Notes under the pieces: generated by a model
Told to the model about the DNA's origin: nothing
Databases searched by the model: none
The model's input: only the letters and a program-made list of their open reading frames with translations
From: NAT127 sp034717695
Lineage (GTDB): Bacteria; Pseudomonadota; Gammaproteobacteria; Pseudomonadales; Porticoccaceae
DNA length: 64,000 bases
Reading direction: 5' to 3'
Assembly: GCA_034717695.1 (NCBI GenBank)
Contig: JAYELS010000005.1
Location: 310,001 to 374,000, forward strand
Shown here: positions 36,053-45,079 of the stretch, piece by piece
How positions within the stretch are numbered: the first letter of the stretch is position 1
Layout of the letters: every line of letters begins with the position of its first letter
Made by a program: the position numbers and the translations under genes

Positions 36053-36105
36053 GTTAGTCTCCAGTGTGCTCTCGGTTGCCATCGGAAATCGCTTGGGCTG
36101 GCGCC

Positions 36106-36139
36106 ACTATAAGAACGTTTTGTGACAGATACATGACAG
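36106..36139 (-). promoter_or_regulatory. proximal Pho promoter of pstS
   Basis: On the minus strand two perfect CTGTCA hexamers start at 36139 and 36128, 11 bp apart, with AT-rich pentamers after each. A degenerate third unit lies at 36117-36112. A TATAGT -10-like hexamer follows at 36111-36106, the position expected for a PhoB-activated promoter with no separate -35. Confidence 0.85.
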
Positions 36140-36181
36140 AGGGCTCCCGGTGGCGGGCGTTTTCCGATGGTGCCGTTCATA

Positions 36182-36227
36182 TATAATGCCCCCGCCTGTT
36201 GACGTTGCCGTGACAGTTCCATGGCAG
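36182..36227 (-). promoter_or_regulatory. distal Pho-box-like array and -10 upstream of pstS
   Basis: On the minus strand CTGCCA, CTGTCA and ACGTCA start at 36227, 36216 and 36205, an exact 11-bp period. A TA-rich ATTATA element follows at 36187-36182. This forms a second candidate PhoB promoter about 75 bp upstream of the proximal one. It also lies only about 40 bp from the start of the divergent TRAP permease genes. The same 36182-36187 bases read TATAAT on the plus strand. Confidence 0.6.
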
Positions 36228-36264
36228 CCATAACCACTAAAACCTCCACGAGCACGCCGACGCC

Positions 36265-36819
36265 ATGCCTTCGCCCACCCTCGCTGCCGAACGCCTGATC
36301 CGCGCTCTCGAGGCGGTGACCCGCCTCGCCGGGGCCATCGCCATCGGGCTCACCCTGCTGTTGATCCTCGCCACCTGCGCGGTGGTGGTGATGCGCTACT
36401 TTCTCGCCACCGGCTCCATCGCCCTGCAGGAATCCATGAGCTACATGCACGGCGCCATCTTCATGCTGGGGGCGGCCTGGACCCTGCGGGTGGGGGGCCA
36501 TGTCCGGGTCGATGTGTTCTACCGGGGTGCCTCCCCCCGGGCCCAGGCCTGGATCGACGTGGCCGGGGGGCTGTTGTTTCTCCTGCCCCTGTGCGCGCTG
36601 ATTTTCTGGCTGTCCTGGGATTACGTGCTGAGCAGCTGGGCGATCCGCGAGAAATCCAACGAGGGCAGCGGCCTGCCCTACGTCTACCTGCTCAAAACCC
36701 TGCTCTTGATCATGCCCGCCACCCTGATGGTCCAGGGGGTGGCGGAGATCCTCAAGAACCTGCTGTTCGCCACAGGCCGGGGCGGCGCCCATGTGGGCGA
36801 GAAGGTGGAGCCCCTGTGA
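36265..36819 (+). CDS. TRAP transporter small permease (DctQ type)
   Basis: A 184-residue membrane protein with four helices at about 20-45, 60-80, 98-122 and 145-165, the DctQ pattern. Conserved LQESMSYMHGAIFMLGAAW and RVDVFYR support the family. It forms the membrane complex with the large subunit to drive Na+-coupled uptake of an organic acid or similar solute. The stop overlaps the next start (TGATG). No binding-protein gene is adjacent. Confidence 0.93.
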   Translation: MPSPTLAAERLIRALEAVTRLAGAIAIGLTLLLILATCAVVVMRYFLATGSIALQESMSYMHGAIFMLGAAWTLRVGGHVRVDVFYRGASPRAQAWIDVAGGLLFLLPLCALIFWLSWDYVLSSWAIREKSNEGSGLPYVYLLKTLLLIMPATLMVQGVAEILKNLLFATGRGGAHVGEKVEPL

Positions 36820-38189
36820 TGGCCGAATTCATCCCCCTCTACATGTTCGCCGCCGTGTGCCTGCTGCTGATGCTCGGCTACCCGGTGGCGTTTTCCTTGA
36901 GTGGCGTGGCCCTGGCGTTCGCCGCCGGCGGCATGGTCACCGGCCACTTCGACATGGCCTTCCTCCACGCCCTGCCGAACCGCATCTACGGCACCATCAT
37001 CAACACCACCCTGATCGCGGTGCCGCTGTTCGTGTTCATGGGGGTGATGCTGGAAAAGTCGAAGCTGGCGGAGGATCTGCTCGGCAACATGAGCCGCCTG
37101 TGCGGCACCCTGCGGGGCGGGCTCGGCATCTCGGTGATCCTGGTGGGCATGCTGCTGGCCGCCAGTACCGGCATCGTCGGCGCCACGGTGGTGACCATGG
37201 GGCTGATGTCCCTGCCGAGCATGTTGAAGCAGGGCTACAGCCCGAGCCTCGCCACCGGCACCATCTGCGCCACCGGCACCCTGGGCCAGATCATCCCCCC
37301 GTCGATCGTGCTGGTGTTGCTGGGGGACATCCTCTCCACCGCCTACCAGCAGGCCCAGCTGAAGATGGGTATCTTCTCCCCCGAGACGGTGTCCATCGGC
37401 GACCTGTTCATCGCCGCCATCGTACCCGGGCTGTTGCTGGTGCTGCTCTACATCCTCTACGTCTACGGCTACGCCCTGCTCTGGCCCGAGCGCGCCCCCC
37501 GGGAGTCCCGCCGCATCCGTGCCGGGGAGCTGTTGCCGGTGCTCGGCCCCCTGCTGCCGCCGGTGCTGCTGATCATCGCCGTGCTGGGCTCGATCCTGTC
37601 CGGCGCCGCCACCCCCACCGAGGCGGCGGGCGTGGGGGCGGCGGGGGCCATGGTGCTCGCCCTCGCCAAGCGCCAGCTCGACTTCCGGCGCCTGCGGGAG
37701 GTGATGACCTCCACCACCGAGGTGACCTCGATGGTGTTCATGATCCTCATCGGCGCGGCGGTGTTTTCCCTGGTATTCCGGGGCTTTGGCGGGGAGGAGC
37801 TGGTGGCCAGCCTGTTCGAGCGCATCCCCGGCGGGGTGTTCGGCGCCACCCTGGTGGTGATGCTGGTGATCTTCTTCCTGGGCTTCATCCTCGACTTCAT
37901 CGAGATCACCTTCGTGGTGGTGCCCATCGTCGCCCCGGTGCTGATGGCCATGGGGGTCGACCCGGTGTGGCTCGGCATCATGATCGCCGTGAACCTGCAG
38001 ACCTCGTTCCTGACGCCGCCCTTCGGCTTTGCCCTGTTCTACCTGCGGGGCGTCGCCCCCGCCAGCGTGCTCACCCGGGACATCTACCGCGGCGTGCTGC
38101 CCTTCATCGCCATTCAGCTGGCGCTGCTCGCCGCGCTCGCCCTGTGGCCGGGGCTGATCACCTGGCTGCCCAACCTGATTCTCCACTGA
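36819..38189 (+). CDS. TRAP transporter large permease (DctM type)
   Basis: A 456-residue permease with about 12 helices and the family motifs GYPVAFSLSGVAL, VPLFVFMGVMLEKS, ATGTLGQIIPPSIVLVLLGD, TPTEAAGVGAAGAM and LGFILDFIEITFVVVPI, and the C-terminal LQTSFLTPPFGFALFYLRG. The LDFIEI segment is typical of the mannitol/chloroaromatic subtype label in databases, which does not reveal the true substrate. It overlaps the small permease gene by 1 bp. The thioesterase gene follows 10 bp later and may be cotranscribed. Confidence 0.94.
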   Translation: MAEFIPLYMFAAVCLLLMLGYPVAFSLSGVALAFAAGGMVTGHFDMAFLHALPNRIYGTIINTTLIAVPLFVFMGVMLEKSKLAEDLLGNMSRLCGTLRGGLGISVILVGMLLAASTGIVGATVVTMGLMSLPSMLKQGYSPSLATGTICATGTLGQIIPPSIVLVLLGDILSTAYQQAQLKMGIFSPETVSIGDLFIAAIVPGLLLVLLYILYVYGYALLWPERAPRESRRIRAGELLPVLGPLLPPVLLIIAVLGSILSGAATPTEAAGVGAAGAMVLALAKRQLDFRRLREVMTSTTEVTSMVFMILIGAAVFSLVFRGFGGEELVASLFERIPGGVFGATLVVMLVIFFLGFILDFIEITFVVVPIVAPVLMAMGVDPVWLGIMIAVNLQTSFLTPPFGFALFYLRGVAPASVLTRDIYRGVLPFIAIQLALLAALALWPGLITWLPNLILH

Positions 38190-38199
38190 GGATTTCACC

Positions 38200-38589
38200 G
38201 TGACCCGTATCGACCGCCCCGGCAACCCCACCGGCGAGCTCACCCTCCAGACCCTGGCGATGCCCCGGGACACCAACCCCCACGGCGACATCTTCGGCGG
38301 CTGGCTGCTGTCCCAGATGGACCTCGCCGGCGCGGTGCTGGCGCGGCGCCTGTCGAAGGGGCGAGTGGCCACCGTGGCCATCAGCGAGATGGCCTTCCTG
38401 CGGCCGGTGCCGGTGGGGGCGGTGGTGAGCTGCTACACCAGCCTGCTGGAGACCGGGCGCTCGTCGATGCGCATCAACATCGAGGTGTGGATCGAGACGG
38501 AAGGCAGCGGCGAGCGCGCCAAGGTGACCGAGGGGGATTTCGTCTACGTGGCCATCTCCGGCGAGGGCACCACCAGGCCCATGGCCTGA
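38200..38589 (+). CDS. acyl-CoA thioesterase, YciA type
   Basis: A 129-residue hotdog-fold enzyme. The DTNPHGDIFGGWLLSQMDLAG segment carries the active-site Asp of the YciA family and is followed by VAISEMAFLRPVPVGAVV. It hydrolyses short to long acyl-CoA thioesters. GTG start 10 bp after the TRAP large permease; the pairing may reflect only gene packing. Confidence 0.92.
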   Translation: MTRIDRPGNPTGELTLQTLAMPRDTNPHGDIFGGWLLSQMDLAGAVLARRLSKGRVATVAISEMAFLRPVPVGAVVSCYTSLLETGRSSMRINIEVWIETEGSGERAKVTEGDFVYVAISGEGTTRPMA

Positions 38590-38615
38590 GGGCGCCAGCC
38601 ACCGGCGCAACCCCC

Positions 38616-38858
38616 TCAGGCGGGGATCGACCGCAGGTATTGCTCCAGGTCGGTATAGCCGCCGATGTGCTCCTCGCCGTGGAAGATCTGCGGCACGGTG
38701 CGCACCGGCTTGCCGATGGTCTTTTCCAGATCGGCGGGGGAGATGCCCTCGCGCATCATGTCGATGTACTTGTGGGGCAGGTTGCGCATTTCCAGCACTT
38801 GCTTGGCCCGCACGCAATAGCCGCAGCCGGGGCGCCCGAAGATGGTGAAGGGTTGCAT
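38616..38858 (-). CDS. glutaredoxin, GrxA-like
   Basis: An 80-residue thioredoxin-fold protein. The N-terminal FTIFGRPGCGYCVRAKQVL holds the CGYC dithiol active site, TVPQIF the cis-Pro loop and GGYTDLEQYL the glutathione-binding helix. It reduces disulfides or mixed glutathione disulfides. ATG 38858 follows a GGGAG ribosome binding site; an in-frame TTG two codons earlier is unlikely. Confidence 0.93.
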   Translation of the reverse strand: MQPFTIFGRPGCGYCVRAKQVLEMRNLPHKYIDMMREGISPADLEKTIGKPVRTVPQIFHGEEHIGGYTDLEQYLRSIPA

Positions 38859-38959
38859 TGGCAAACTCCCTATCGGTGGGTTGACGGCGCCAGACTAGGG
38901 GCGCCCTGGCGATATGCCAAGTTGATAAATTATATGCCGCTGATTGCCCGGGGCTATTG

Positions 38960-40117
38960 TCACGGGCGTTTCGCCCTGTGCCGCAGGTGGGCCAGCAACT
39001 CCACGTGGGGCCCCTGGGGGAACAGGTCGAGGAGCTGCACCTCGACCACCGCGAATCCGGCATCCACCAGCACCCCGAGATCCCGTGTGAAGGTGGCGAG
39101 GTCGCAGGAAACGTAGAACAGCTCCCGCAGCCGGTGCTTCTTGCCCAGCAGCGCGGCGATATTGCGCAGCCCCTCCCGGGGCGGGTCCAGCACCAGCACC
39201 TCCGCATCCGCGAGCCCCCGCCGGGCCCGGTCGAGACCCTCGTCACTGAACAGGTTGGCCACCAGGGTCGCCACCCCCGGCAAATTCCGGGCCGCCAGCT
39301 GGGCCAACGCCTCCCCGGACCCCTCAACCGCCAGCACCCGATCAAAGCCCCGGGCGGCGATCACCTCGGTGAAATTCCCCGACCCGGCGAACAGCTCCAG
39401 CACCGGGCTGGCGGCGTCCAGGGCCGCGAGACGCTCCCCGAGCCAGGCCTTCATCCAGGCGTTCTGCGGGTCGTTGCCCTGGCGGAAGGGGCGGCGGCGG
39501 TTGATGGCCACTTCATCGGGGCCGATGCCGTCGTCGATGTCGAGGGTGGTCCAGTCCTGGCCCCGGGGCGGGCGGAAGGAGGGGTTCGGCAGGGTGGCCG
39601 CCAGTGCCCGCAGGCTCCCCCGGTTGTGGTCACTGAGGATCAGGCAGTCCTCCACCGGGGCCAATTGGCGGGAGCCGGGGCTGACGAAGCCGATCCGCTT
39701 GCCGTCGGTTTTCAGCTGGGCGCGGTTGCGAAAGCCGAGCTGGCGGGGCGAGCCGCGGATGGGGCGGATGCGCTCCGCCGCCACCAGCCGCGCCAGGGCC
39801 TGGCGCACCCTCGCCTCCTTGGCCGCCAGCTGGGCGGGGTAGGCGACGAACTGCCAGGGGCAGCCGCCGCAGTCCCCCGCTGCGAAACCGTGGTAAGGGC
39901 AGAGGGGCGCCACCCGCTCCGGCGCCGGCTCCAGCAGGGTGTCAAGCACCGCGAAGCCGAAGCGCTTCTTGAAGCCGGTGATGCGAAATTCCCCCAGTTC
40001 CCCGAGCCACACCCCGGGCACGAAAAACACCTGGCCGCTGGCGTGCTCGACGATGCCGCTGCCCTCGCTGGACAGGGCGCGCACCCGGGCGGTGAAGCGT
40101 TCATTGAGGGCGGGCAT
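38960..40117 (-). CDS. class I SAM-dependent RNA m5U methyltransferase (RlmC/RlmD/TrmA family)
   Basis: 385 residues. The N-terminal TRAM domain (residues 1-60) is followed by a Fe-S cluster motif (CPYHGFAAGDCGGCPWQ, with a fourth Cys in VEDCLIL), and a Rossmann methyltransferase domain with LELFAGSGNFTEVIA and LVLDPPREG. The catalytic Cys is in FYVSCDLATFTRDL, the family SCxP site with Asp-Leu in place of Asn-Pro. It methylates a uridine in 23S rRNA or tRNA; the exact target cannot be assigned. It is divergent from the AI-2E transporter gene. Confidence 0.88.
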   Translation of the reverse strand: MPALNERFTARVRALSSEGSGIVEHASGQVFFVPGVWLGELGEFRITGFKKRFGFAVLDTLLEPAPERVAPLCPYHGFAAGDCGGCPWQFVAYPAQLAAKEARVRQALARLVAAERIRPIRGSPRQLGFRNRAQLKTDGKRIGFVSPGSRQLAPVEDCLILSDHNRGSLRALAATLPNPSFRPPRGQDWTTLDIDDGIGPDEVAINRRRPFRQGNDPQNAWMKAWLGERLAALDAASPVLELFAGSGNFTEVIAARGFDRVLAVEGSGEALAQLAARNLPGVATLVANLFSDEGLDRARRGLADAEVLVLDPPREGLRNIAALLGKKHRLRELFYVSCDLATFTRDLGVLVDAGFAVVEVQLLDLFPQGPHVELLAHLRHRAKRP

Positions 40118-40248
40118 GGGAATTCCGAGAAAAATCAGGGCGCGATGATACCACCGGGCCCGCCGTTATCTCACCCGGGGAAAGGCCCCGGGGCAAAGGG
40201 CGTGGCGAACACTTCCCTGGATGCCGCCACTTGTGGTCGAATGACGCC

Positions 40249-41382
40249 ATGGACCCTACCCCCTCGCCGTCGATCCTCCCCAGCCACCCCGCCGCCCGCT
40301 GGCTGCTTTTTCTGGTGGTTGCCGCGGGCATCTACTTCTTCCACGGCTTCATCGTGCCGGTGCTGGCGGCGCTGGTCATCGCCTTCGCCGGCTGGCCGCT
40401 GTACAAGCGCCTGGCGCGGGCCTGCGGCGACAACAACACCCTGGCCGCCGCCATCGCCCTGCTGGTGATCCTCGCGGTGCTGATAGTGCCGCTGATCCTC
40501 GCCTTTTCCTTCGCCCTCCAGGAGGCCCGCGCCTGGATCGACTGGCTGCTGGAGGCCAACCGCCACGGCGCCGCGGCCCCCGACTGGATCGCCGCGCTGC
40601 CCTTCGGAGGCGCCTGGGTGGCGGAGCGCTGGAATGAGTACCTGAACCACCCCCAGGCGGTGAGCGAGATGGTGCAGATGGTGAGCGGCCAGCAGCTCGG
40701 CAATATCTCCCGGGTGGTGATGACCGCCGGCACCACGGTCTTTTCCGTGGCGCTGACCCTGCTGTTCATGCTGCTGACGCTGTTTTTCGTCTGCCGCGAC
40801 GGCCCCCGCCTGGTGGCTCAGCTCGATCGCGTCGGCGAGAACATCCTGCCCCTGCGCTGGCAGCGCTTCTCCCGCATGGTGCCCGCCACCATCAGCGCCA
40901 CCGTGGTGGGCATGGGGCTGATCGCCATCGGCGAGGGCATCGTCCTCGGCATCGCCTACTGGATCGCCGGGGTGCCCTCGCCGGTGGCCCTCGGCATCAT
41001 CACCGGGCTGATGGCCCTGATCCCCGGGGGCGCGCCCCTGGCCTTCACCCTGGTGTCCCTCTACCTGGTGGGCAGCGGCAGCCCGATGGCGGGGCTCGGC
41101 CTGTTCCTGTGGGGCTCCATCGAGCTGTTCATCGTCGACAAGACCATCCGCCCGACCCTGGTGGGCGGCCCCATCAAGCTGCCCTTCCTGCTGACCTTCT
41201 TCGGGCTGATCGGCGGCGTCACCACCATGGGCTTCATCGGCCTGTTCATCGGCCCGGTGCTGATGGCGCTGCTGCTGGCCATCTGGCGGGAATGGCTCCA
41301 CGACATGGACGAGGAGCAGGCGCGGGAATTGGCGCAGACAACCGCCGTCGAGCCGCACGGAGAACAGAGCCCGGCCGGTTAG
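40249..41382 (+). CDS. AI-2E family transporter
   Basis: A 377-residue membrane protein of the PerM/YdiK/AI-2E family. It has paired helices at residues about 15-75, a periplasmic loop with amphipathic segments to about 150, then five helices including MALIPGGAPLAFTLVSL and FFGLIGGVTTMGFIGLFIGP, which are strongly conserved in this family. Its members export diverse small molecules, and the AI-2 name should not be taken as function. The ATG at 40249 starts a plausible N-terminus. Confidence 0.92.
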   Translation: MDPTPSPSILPSHPAARWLLFLVVAAGIYFFHGFIVPVLAALVIAFAGWPLYKRLARACGDNNTLAAAIALLVILAVLIVPLILAFSFALQEARAWIDWLLEANRHGAAAPDWIAALPFGGAWVAERWNEYLNHPQAVSEMVQMVSGQQLGNISRVVMTAGTTVFSVALTLLFMLLTLFFVCRDGPRLVAQLDRVGENILPLRWQRFSRMVPATISATVVGMGLIAIGEGIVLGIAYWIAGVPSPVALGIITGLMALIPGGAPLAFTLVSLYLVGSGSPMAGLGLFLWGSIELFIVDKTIRPTLVGGPIKLPFLLTFFGLIGGVTTMGFIGLFIGPVLMALLLAIWREWLHDMDEEQARELAQTTAVEPHGEQSPAG

Positions 41383-41394
41383 GCCAGGGGGCCC

Positions 41395-42033
41395 TCAGCC
41401 GGGCTTGCGCAGCACCGCCCAGAGGGTCTGGGCGTAGCGGTTGTGGTAGCGCTCCCCCGGGTAGCGCAGCTTGCGCGCCAGCCGCACCAGGGGGTTGCGG
41501 GGCTTCTCGGTGATGAACAGCTCCTCGATCTCAAGACCAAACTCCACCGCCTTGGCCTCGATGAACGCCCGCGCCTCGCCGAGACTGAAAAACCAGCGAT
41601 GGCGGTCGAGGGGTTTCTCCAAGGGCAGGCCGTAGTGGCGAAAATGCCCGCGCCCGCGCTGGATCGGCACCCGTGCGTCTCCCCAGCAATTGGGCAGGGA
41701 CACGATCAGGTGCCGGCTCGATACCCGCGCCAGTTCGGCGAACATATGGTGAAGATTCTCGAGATGCTCCAGCACCTCGATGCAAATCACGCAGGGGAAG
41801 CTGCCGTCGGCAAAGGGCAGGGCTTCGAGACTGTCGAGATTGGCGGTGATATCCGGATCCCCCGCCATGTCGATGCCGGTGTAGGGCACCGGCGCGATGA
41901 GCTGGCGCAAGGGGGCCTCGAAACAGCCCACATCCAGCACGGCACCCTGCAGGCGGGGTTTGAAGCGGCGGGCGACGTACAGCGAGCGGTCGCGGCGCTG
42001 GGGAAAGGTCACATACTCGACGGCAAGGCCCAT
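41395..42033 (-). CDS. class I SAM-dependent methyltransferase
   Basis: A 212-residue methyltransferase-11 type protein. SAM-binding motif VLDVGCFEAPLRQLI is at about residues 32-46, the acidic Asp is in YTGIDMAG, and CIEVLEHLENLHHMF marks the post-I region. The C-terminal third is basic (RKLRYPGERYHNRYAQ). The substrate is unknown; homologues of this form are often near cell-surface polysaccharide or quinone genes, but no such context exists here. Confidence 0.85.
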   Translation of the reverse strand: MGLAVEYVTFPQRRDRSLYVARRFKPRLQGAVLDVGCFEAPLRQLIAPVPYTGIDMAGDPDITANLDSLEALPFADGSFPCVICIEVLEHLENLHHMFAELARVSSRHLIVSLPNCWGDARVPIQRGRGHFRHYGLPLEKPLDRHRWFFSLGEARAFIEAKAVEFGLEIEELFITEKPRNPLVRLARKLRYPGERYHNRYAQTLWAVLRKPG

Positions 42034-42092
42034 CGGTGTTTGCGTCTCCTCGCGACAACGAGACCGCGCTGGCGCGGCCTAGGTGGACGGGG

Positions 42093-42437
42093 TTATTTTT
42101 TCTGCCACTGCCCGGTGACGTTGACGTACTGGCCGGGGGGGGTTTTCTCGATGGCCTTCTTGCCCGCCAGGGCTTCCACGTCCTTCAGGGCAATGTTGTT
42201 CCGCTGGGCGATGCGCTGGTACTCGGCCTTGCGCTGGCTGTTGACGCTGCTCACCAGGGCGCTGATCTCCGGGGTCACCGAGCCCACCGGGGCCAGGTAG
42301 CCGCCGAGGGTTTCCCCCACCAGCCCCTGATTCTTGGCGTCGTGCAGTTCAAGGGCCCAGAGGCCGGGGCTGAACAACAGCGCCAGGAACAGAGCCAGGG
42401 CGGGCAGTCGGGTAAGGCGCGGGATTGACGATGTCAT
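42093..42437 (-). CDS. ydbL: YdbL family periplasmic protein (DUF1318)
   Basis: 114 residues with an N-terminal signal peptide (LPALALFLALLFSPGLWA) and the DUF1318 core AKNQGLVGETLGGYLAPV, INSQRKAEYQRIA-like segment and DVEALAGKKAIEKTPPGQYV. In E. coli YdbL acts as a periplasmic partner of the YdbH-YnbE intermembrane bridge. ATG 42437 is preceded by GGAGG at ten bases. It lies 19 bp after ynbE. Confidence 0.93.
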   Translation of the reverse strand: MTSSIPRLTRLPALALFLALLFSPGLWALELHDAKNQGLVGETLGGYLAPVGSVTPEISALVSSVNSQRKAEYQRIAQRNNIALKDVEALAGKKAIEKTPPGQYVNVTGQWQKK

Positions 42438-42456
42438 GCTGTGTTGTCCTCCAACC

Positions 42457-42651
42457 CTAGAAAAGGTCGCTGTCTTCGGAAAAGAGTCCGTCGAGTTCCC
42501 GGTCAACCTTGACCCGTATCTCGTGGTCGATTTTCACGTTGAGATTGATGGTGATGGGTTCCGAGGGGGGTTCGACCCGCACCGTCGGCGTACAGGCGGC
42601 CACCAGCGCCGCCGCTGTCACCCAGGCCCCTGCCAGCATCAGTTTTTTCAT
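42457..42651 (-). CDS. ynbE: YnbE family lipoprotein
   Basis: A 64-residue lipoprotein. The signal MKKLMLAGAWVTAAALVAAC ends at the lipobox Cys20, and the body contains EPITINLNVKIDHEIRVKVD, the beta strand that extends the YdbH groove at the outer membrane. It sits between ydbH and ydbL, as in E. coli. Confidence 0.95.
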   Translation of the reverse strand: MKKLMLAGAWVTAAALVAACTPTVRVEPPSEPITINLNVKIDHEIRVKVDRELDGLFSEDSDLF

Positions 42652-42691
42652 GGTGATGTCCTGTTGTGTCGCGCCACTTTACCCCAGCCGG

Positions 42692-45031
42692 TCAGCGCTG
42701 CAAGCGTTTTTCCAGGCGGTTGATCACCTCGTCGGTCAAGCGCAGGGCCTTGAAAAGATCGAAGAGGTTTTCCTCGACGTTGATGTTGAAGTTCACCGCC
42801 CGCCCGTCGAACTCATCCGGGTTGCGGCCGGCGAGCCTGAGCCCCAGCACCAGGTCGCCGCCGGTGGTGAAATCCGCCCGCGCCGCCAGGCTGTCGTAGT
42901 GGAAATTGCGCAGCAGCCGCAGCGCCATGTCCAGCTGGGCATTGCCACTGCCCACCTCGGCCCCGGCGCCGTAGGCGATGGTGCCCCCCGGGGGCGCGCT
43001 CGCCAGTTCGCCGCCGGCGATGGCCACCCCCTCCCCCGTCAGCGTCACCGGCAGGGTGCCGTTGAGCACCCCGGCGCCGGCGAGGCCGTGGTCGGCGTAG
43101 AGGGCGGCGACCTGGCCCAGTTGCCAGTTGGACAACACCAGGGTGAAGGCGGTTTCCGGATCGGGCAAATCGACCTCGAAGGGCGCGGCGAGGGCCAGGG
43201 TGCCGCCGAACAGCGCGGCCTCGAGGCCGCGCACCGCCCAGCGGCCGGCGGCGAGGCTTTCGCTCGGCAGCAGGGCAAGGCGCGCGTCGAGCCCCTCGAC
43301 GGCGACCCCCGCCCGCAGGCTGGGAACCTGCAGGCGCCAATCCTCCGGCGATTGCCAGCGGTGCCGGTGGACCAGCCCGCCGGCGAGACTCGCCCTCTCC
43401 ATCGCCACGTCCCCCAGCAGGCCCGTCATCCCCGCCAGGGTAAAACGGAGCCGTTGCGCCGGCGCCGCCCCCGGGGTGCCGTCGAGGCGATAGCGGAATT
43501 CACCCTGGCCGGCGGCCAGCTCCACCGCCGCCGGCAGGGGCGCCAGGGAGGCCGCCAGGGCGAGGCCGGGGAGCAGGGAGGCGGCGCGACCCCGGGCGTC
43601 CAGGCGGTAGTCGCCGGCGGCCTCCACCTCGCCCCGCCAGGATCCGGTGAGGGTCAGGGCGGGCTCGCGGAATGTCCCCTCGAACCGCCAGCCCCCCGCC
43701 TCGGCCACCGCCTCCACGGCAAGCTCCGGGGCGAGCCAAGGCCGCCCCTCGCGGCGCAGGGCGAGGGTCAGCTCCCCTTCTCCCCGCGCCCCTTGCTCGC
43801 CGAGGGCGAGGGGGCCGACGGTGGCCTCGATCCCGACCGCCTCCCCATCCGGCCCGAGGGTGCCGGCGAGGGACGCGCCCGCGAGGGTCAGCCCGGCCTC
43901 GGTGACGCGCAGCGGGCCGTCGGCGCCCAGGTCGAGGCTGAGGGGAAACCCGTCGCGCCACCCTTCCAGGGGGGCCGGCAGGGTGAGCCCCCGGTGGCGG
44001 CCCTCGATGTGAACGGGCGAGGAGAAAACCACCTCCGCCCCCTCTGCGGCGGCGGTGAGGCGGTATTCGAGCCGCGCCTCCAGGGCGTCGAACCCCGGGT
44101 CCGGCCAGGCGGCCAGGGCCAGGTGCTGGTGGACGCTGCCCGTCAGAGCGCCCTGCGCCAGCCAGTCCGCCGGGGCGCCGGCAAGCCGCGCCGGCAGGCG
44201 CAGGTCGAGAGCCAGGCGGGATTCCCCCGCCAACGGCGGCAGGGGGTCGGGCCAGCCGGCGGGGATCGCCAGGGGTGGATCGGCGGCGGCGCGCAGATCG
44301 GCCAGGGCGGCGACAAGGCCGGCGTGGGCCAATGTGCCCTGCAGGGACAGCGCCAGCCATTCGCCGGCGCCGGCGACGGTGAGAGCCCCGCTGGCCACCA
44401 GCCGGTCGCCGCTGGAGAGGCCAAACCCCGCCGTCAGCGGATCGCGGCCCTGGCTTTGGAGATCGAGGAGCAGGACGGCATCGGCAAGGGCCCCGTCCCG
44501 CAGCTGGACGCTGGCGGCGAGGCCGTCGCCCGCGAGCCGCCAGCCCCGCCCCGCCAGCGCCACGGGCCGGCCACCGGGGAGCACCACCTGCCCCGCCAGG
44601 GTATCCACGGCGAGACGCGCCACCGGCAAGCTGCCCAGCCAGACGGCGGGCAGCAGGGCGGCCAGATCCAGGTCGAGGGGCGGGCTGTCCGCGCCGGACG
44701 GCGCCAGGGCCAGATGGAAATCGACGCGGCCGATGGCGACGCTGTCGATACTGCCGTTGAACAGCCGCCACCACTGGTAGCCGAGGTCGAGGTTGGTGAG
44801 CCGCAGGGTAAAGGCATGGCCATCGACGGCGCCGCTGGCCTCGACCCGCGCCAGGCGCAGGCGATTGAAGCGCCACCGCACCGCGCTGGTTTCCAGGGAC
44901 TCGACGCCGTGGCGCCCCAGGTAGCGGGCGATCTGGGGGGTGACCAGGGTGGAGAACTGCCAGGTGGCCACAGCCGCGAGGGCTGCCACCAGCAGGGCCA
45001 GCACCAGCACCGCCACCGCCAGCCTGCGCAT
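42692..45031 (-). CDS. ydbH: intermembrane phospholipid transport protein YdbH
   Basis: A 779-residue AsmA-like protein with one N-terminal inner-membrane helix (LAVAVLVLALLVAALAAVAT) and a long periplasmic beta-taco groove. The C-terminal NFHYDSLAARADFTTGGDLVLGLRLAGRNP and NINVEENL match the YdbH family. Together with YnbE it bridges the inner and outer membranes, and it works redundantly with TamB and YhdP in E. coli. ATG 45031 is preferred to a GTG one codon earlier. No strong ribosome binding site is visible. Downstream genes are ynbE (40 bp) and ydbL. Confidence 0.93.
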   Translation of the reverse strand: MRRLAVAVLVLALLVAALAAVATWQFSTLVTPQIARYLGRHGVESLETSAVRWRFNRLRLARVEASGAVDGHAFTLRLTNLDLGYQWWRLFNGSIDSVAIGRVDFHLALAPSGADSPPLDLDLAALLPAVWLGSLPVARLAVDTLAGQVVLPGGRPVALAGRGWRLAGDGLAASVQLRDGALADAVLLLDLQSQGRDPLTAGFGLSSGDRLVASGALTVAGAGEWLALSLQGTLAHAGLVAALADLRAAADPPLAIPAGWPDPLPPLAGESRLALDLRLPARLAGAPADWLAQGALTGSVHQHLALAAWPDPGFDALEARLEYRLTAAAEGAEVVFSSPVHIEGRHRGLTLPAPLEGWRDGFPLSLDLGADGPLRVTEAGLTLAGASLAGTLGPDGEAVGIEATVGPLALGEQGARGEGELTLALRREGRPWLAPELAVEAVAEAGGWRFEGTFREPALTLTGSWRGEVEAAGDYRLDARGRAASLLPGLALAASLAPLPAAVELAAGQGEFRYRLDGTPGAAPAQRLRFTLAGMTGLLGDVAMERASLAGGLVHRHRWQSPEDWRLQVPSLRAGVAVEGLDARLALLPSESLAAGRWAVRGLEAALFGGTLALAAPFEVDLPDPETAFTLVLSNWQLGQVAALYADHGLAGAGVLNGTLPVTLTGEGVAIAGGELASAPPGGTIAYGAGAEVGSGNAQLDMALRLLRNFHYDSLAARADFTTGGDLVLGLRLAGRNPDEFDGRAVNFNINVEENLFDLFKALRLTDEVINRLEKRLQR

Positions 45032-45079
45032 CACGGCGGCGCCGGGGCCGTTGCCCCCGGGTTCAGCGGCGATGCGCGG

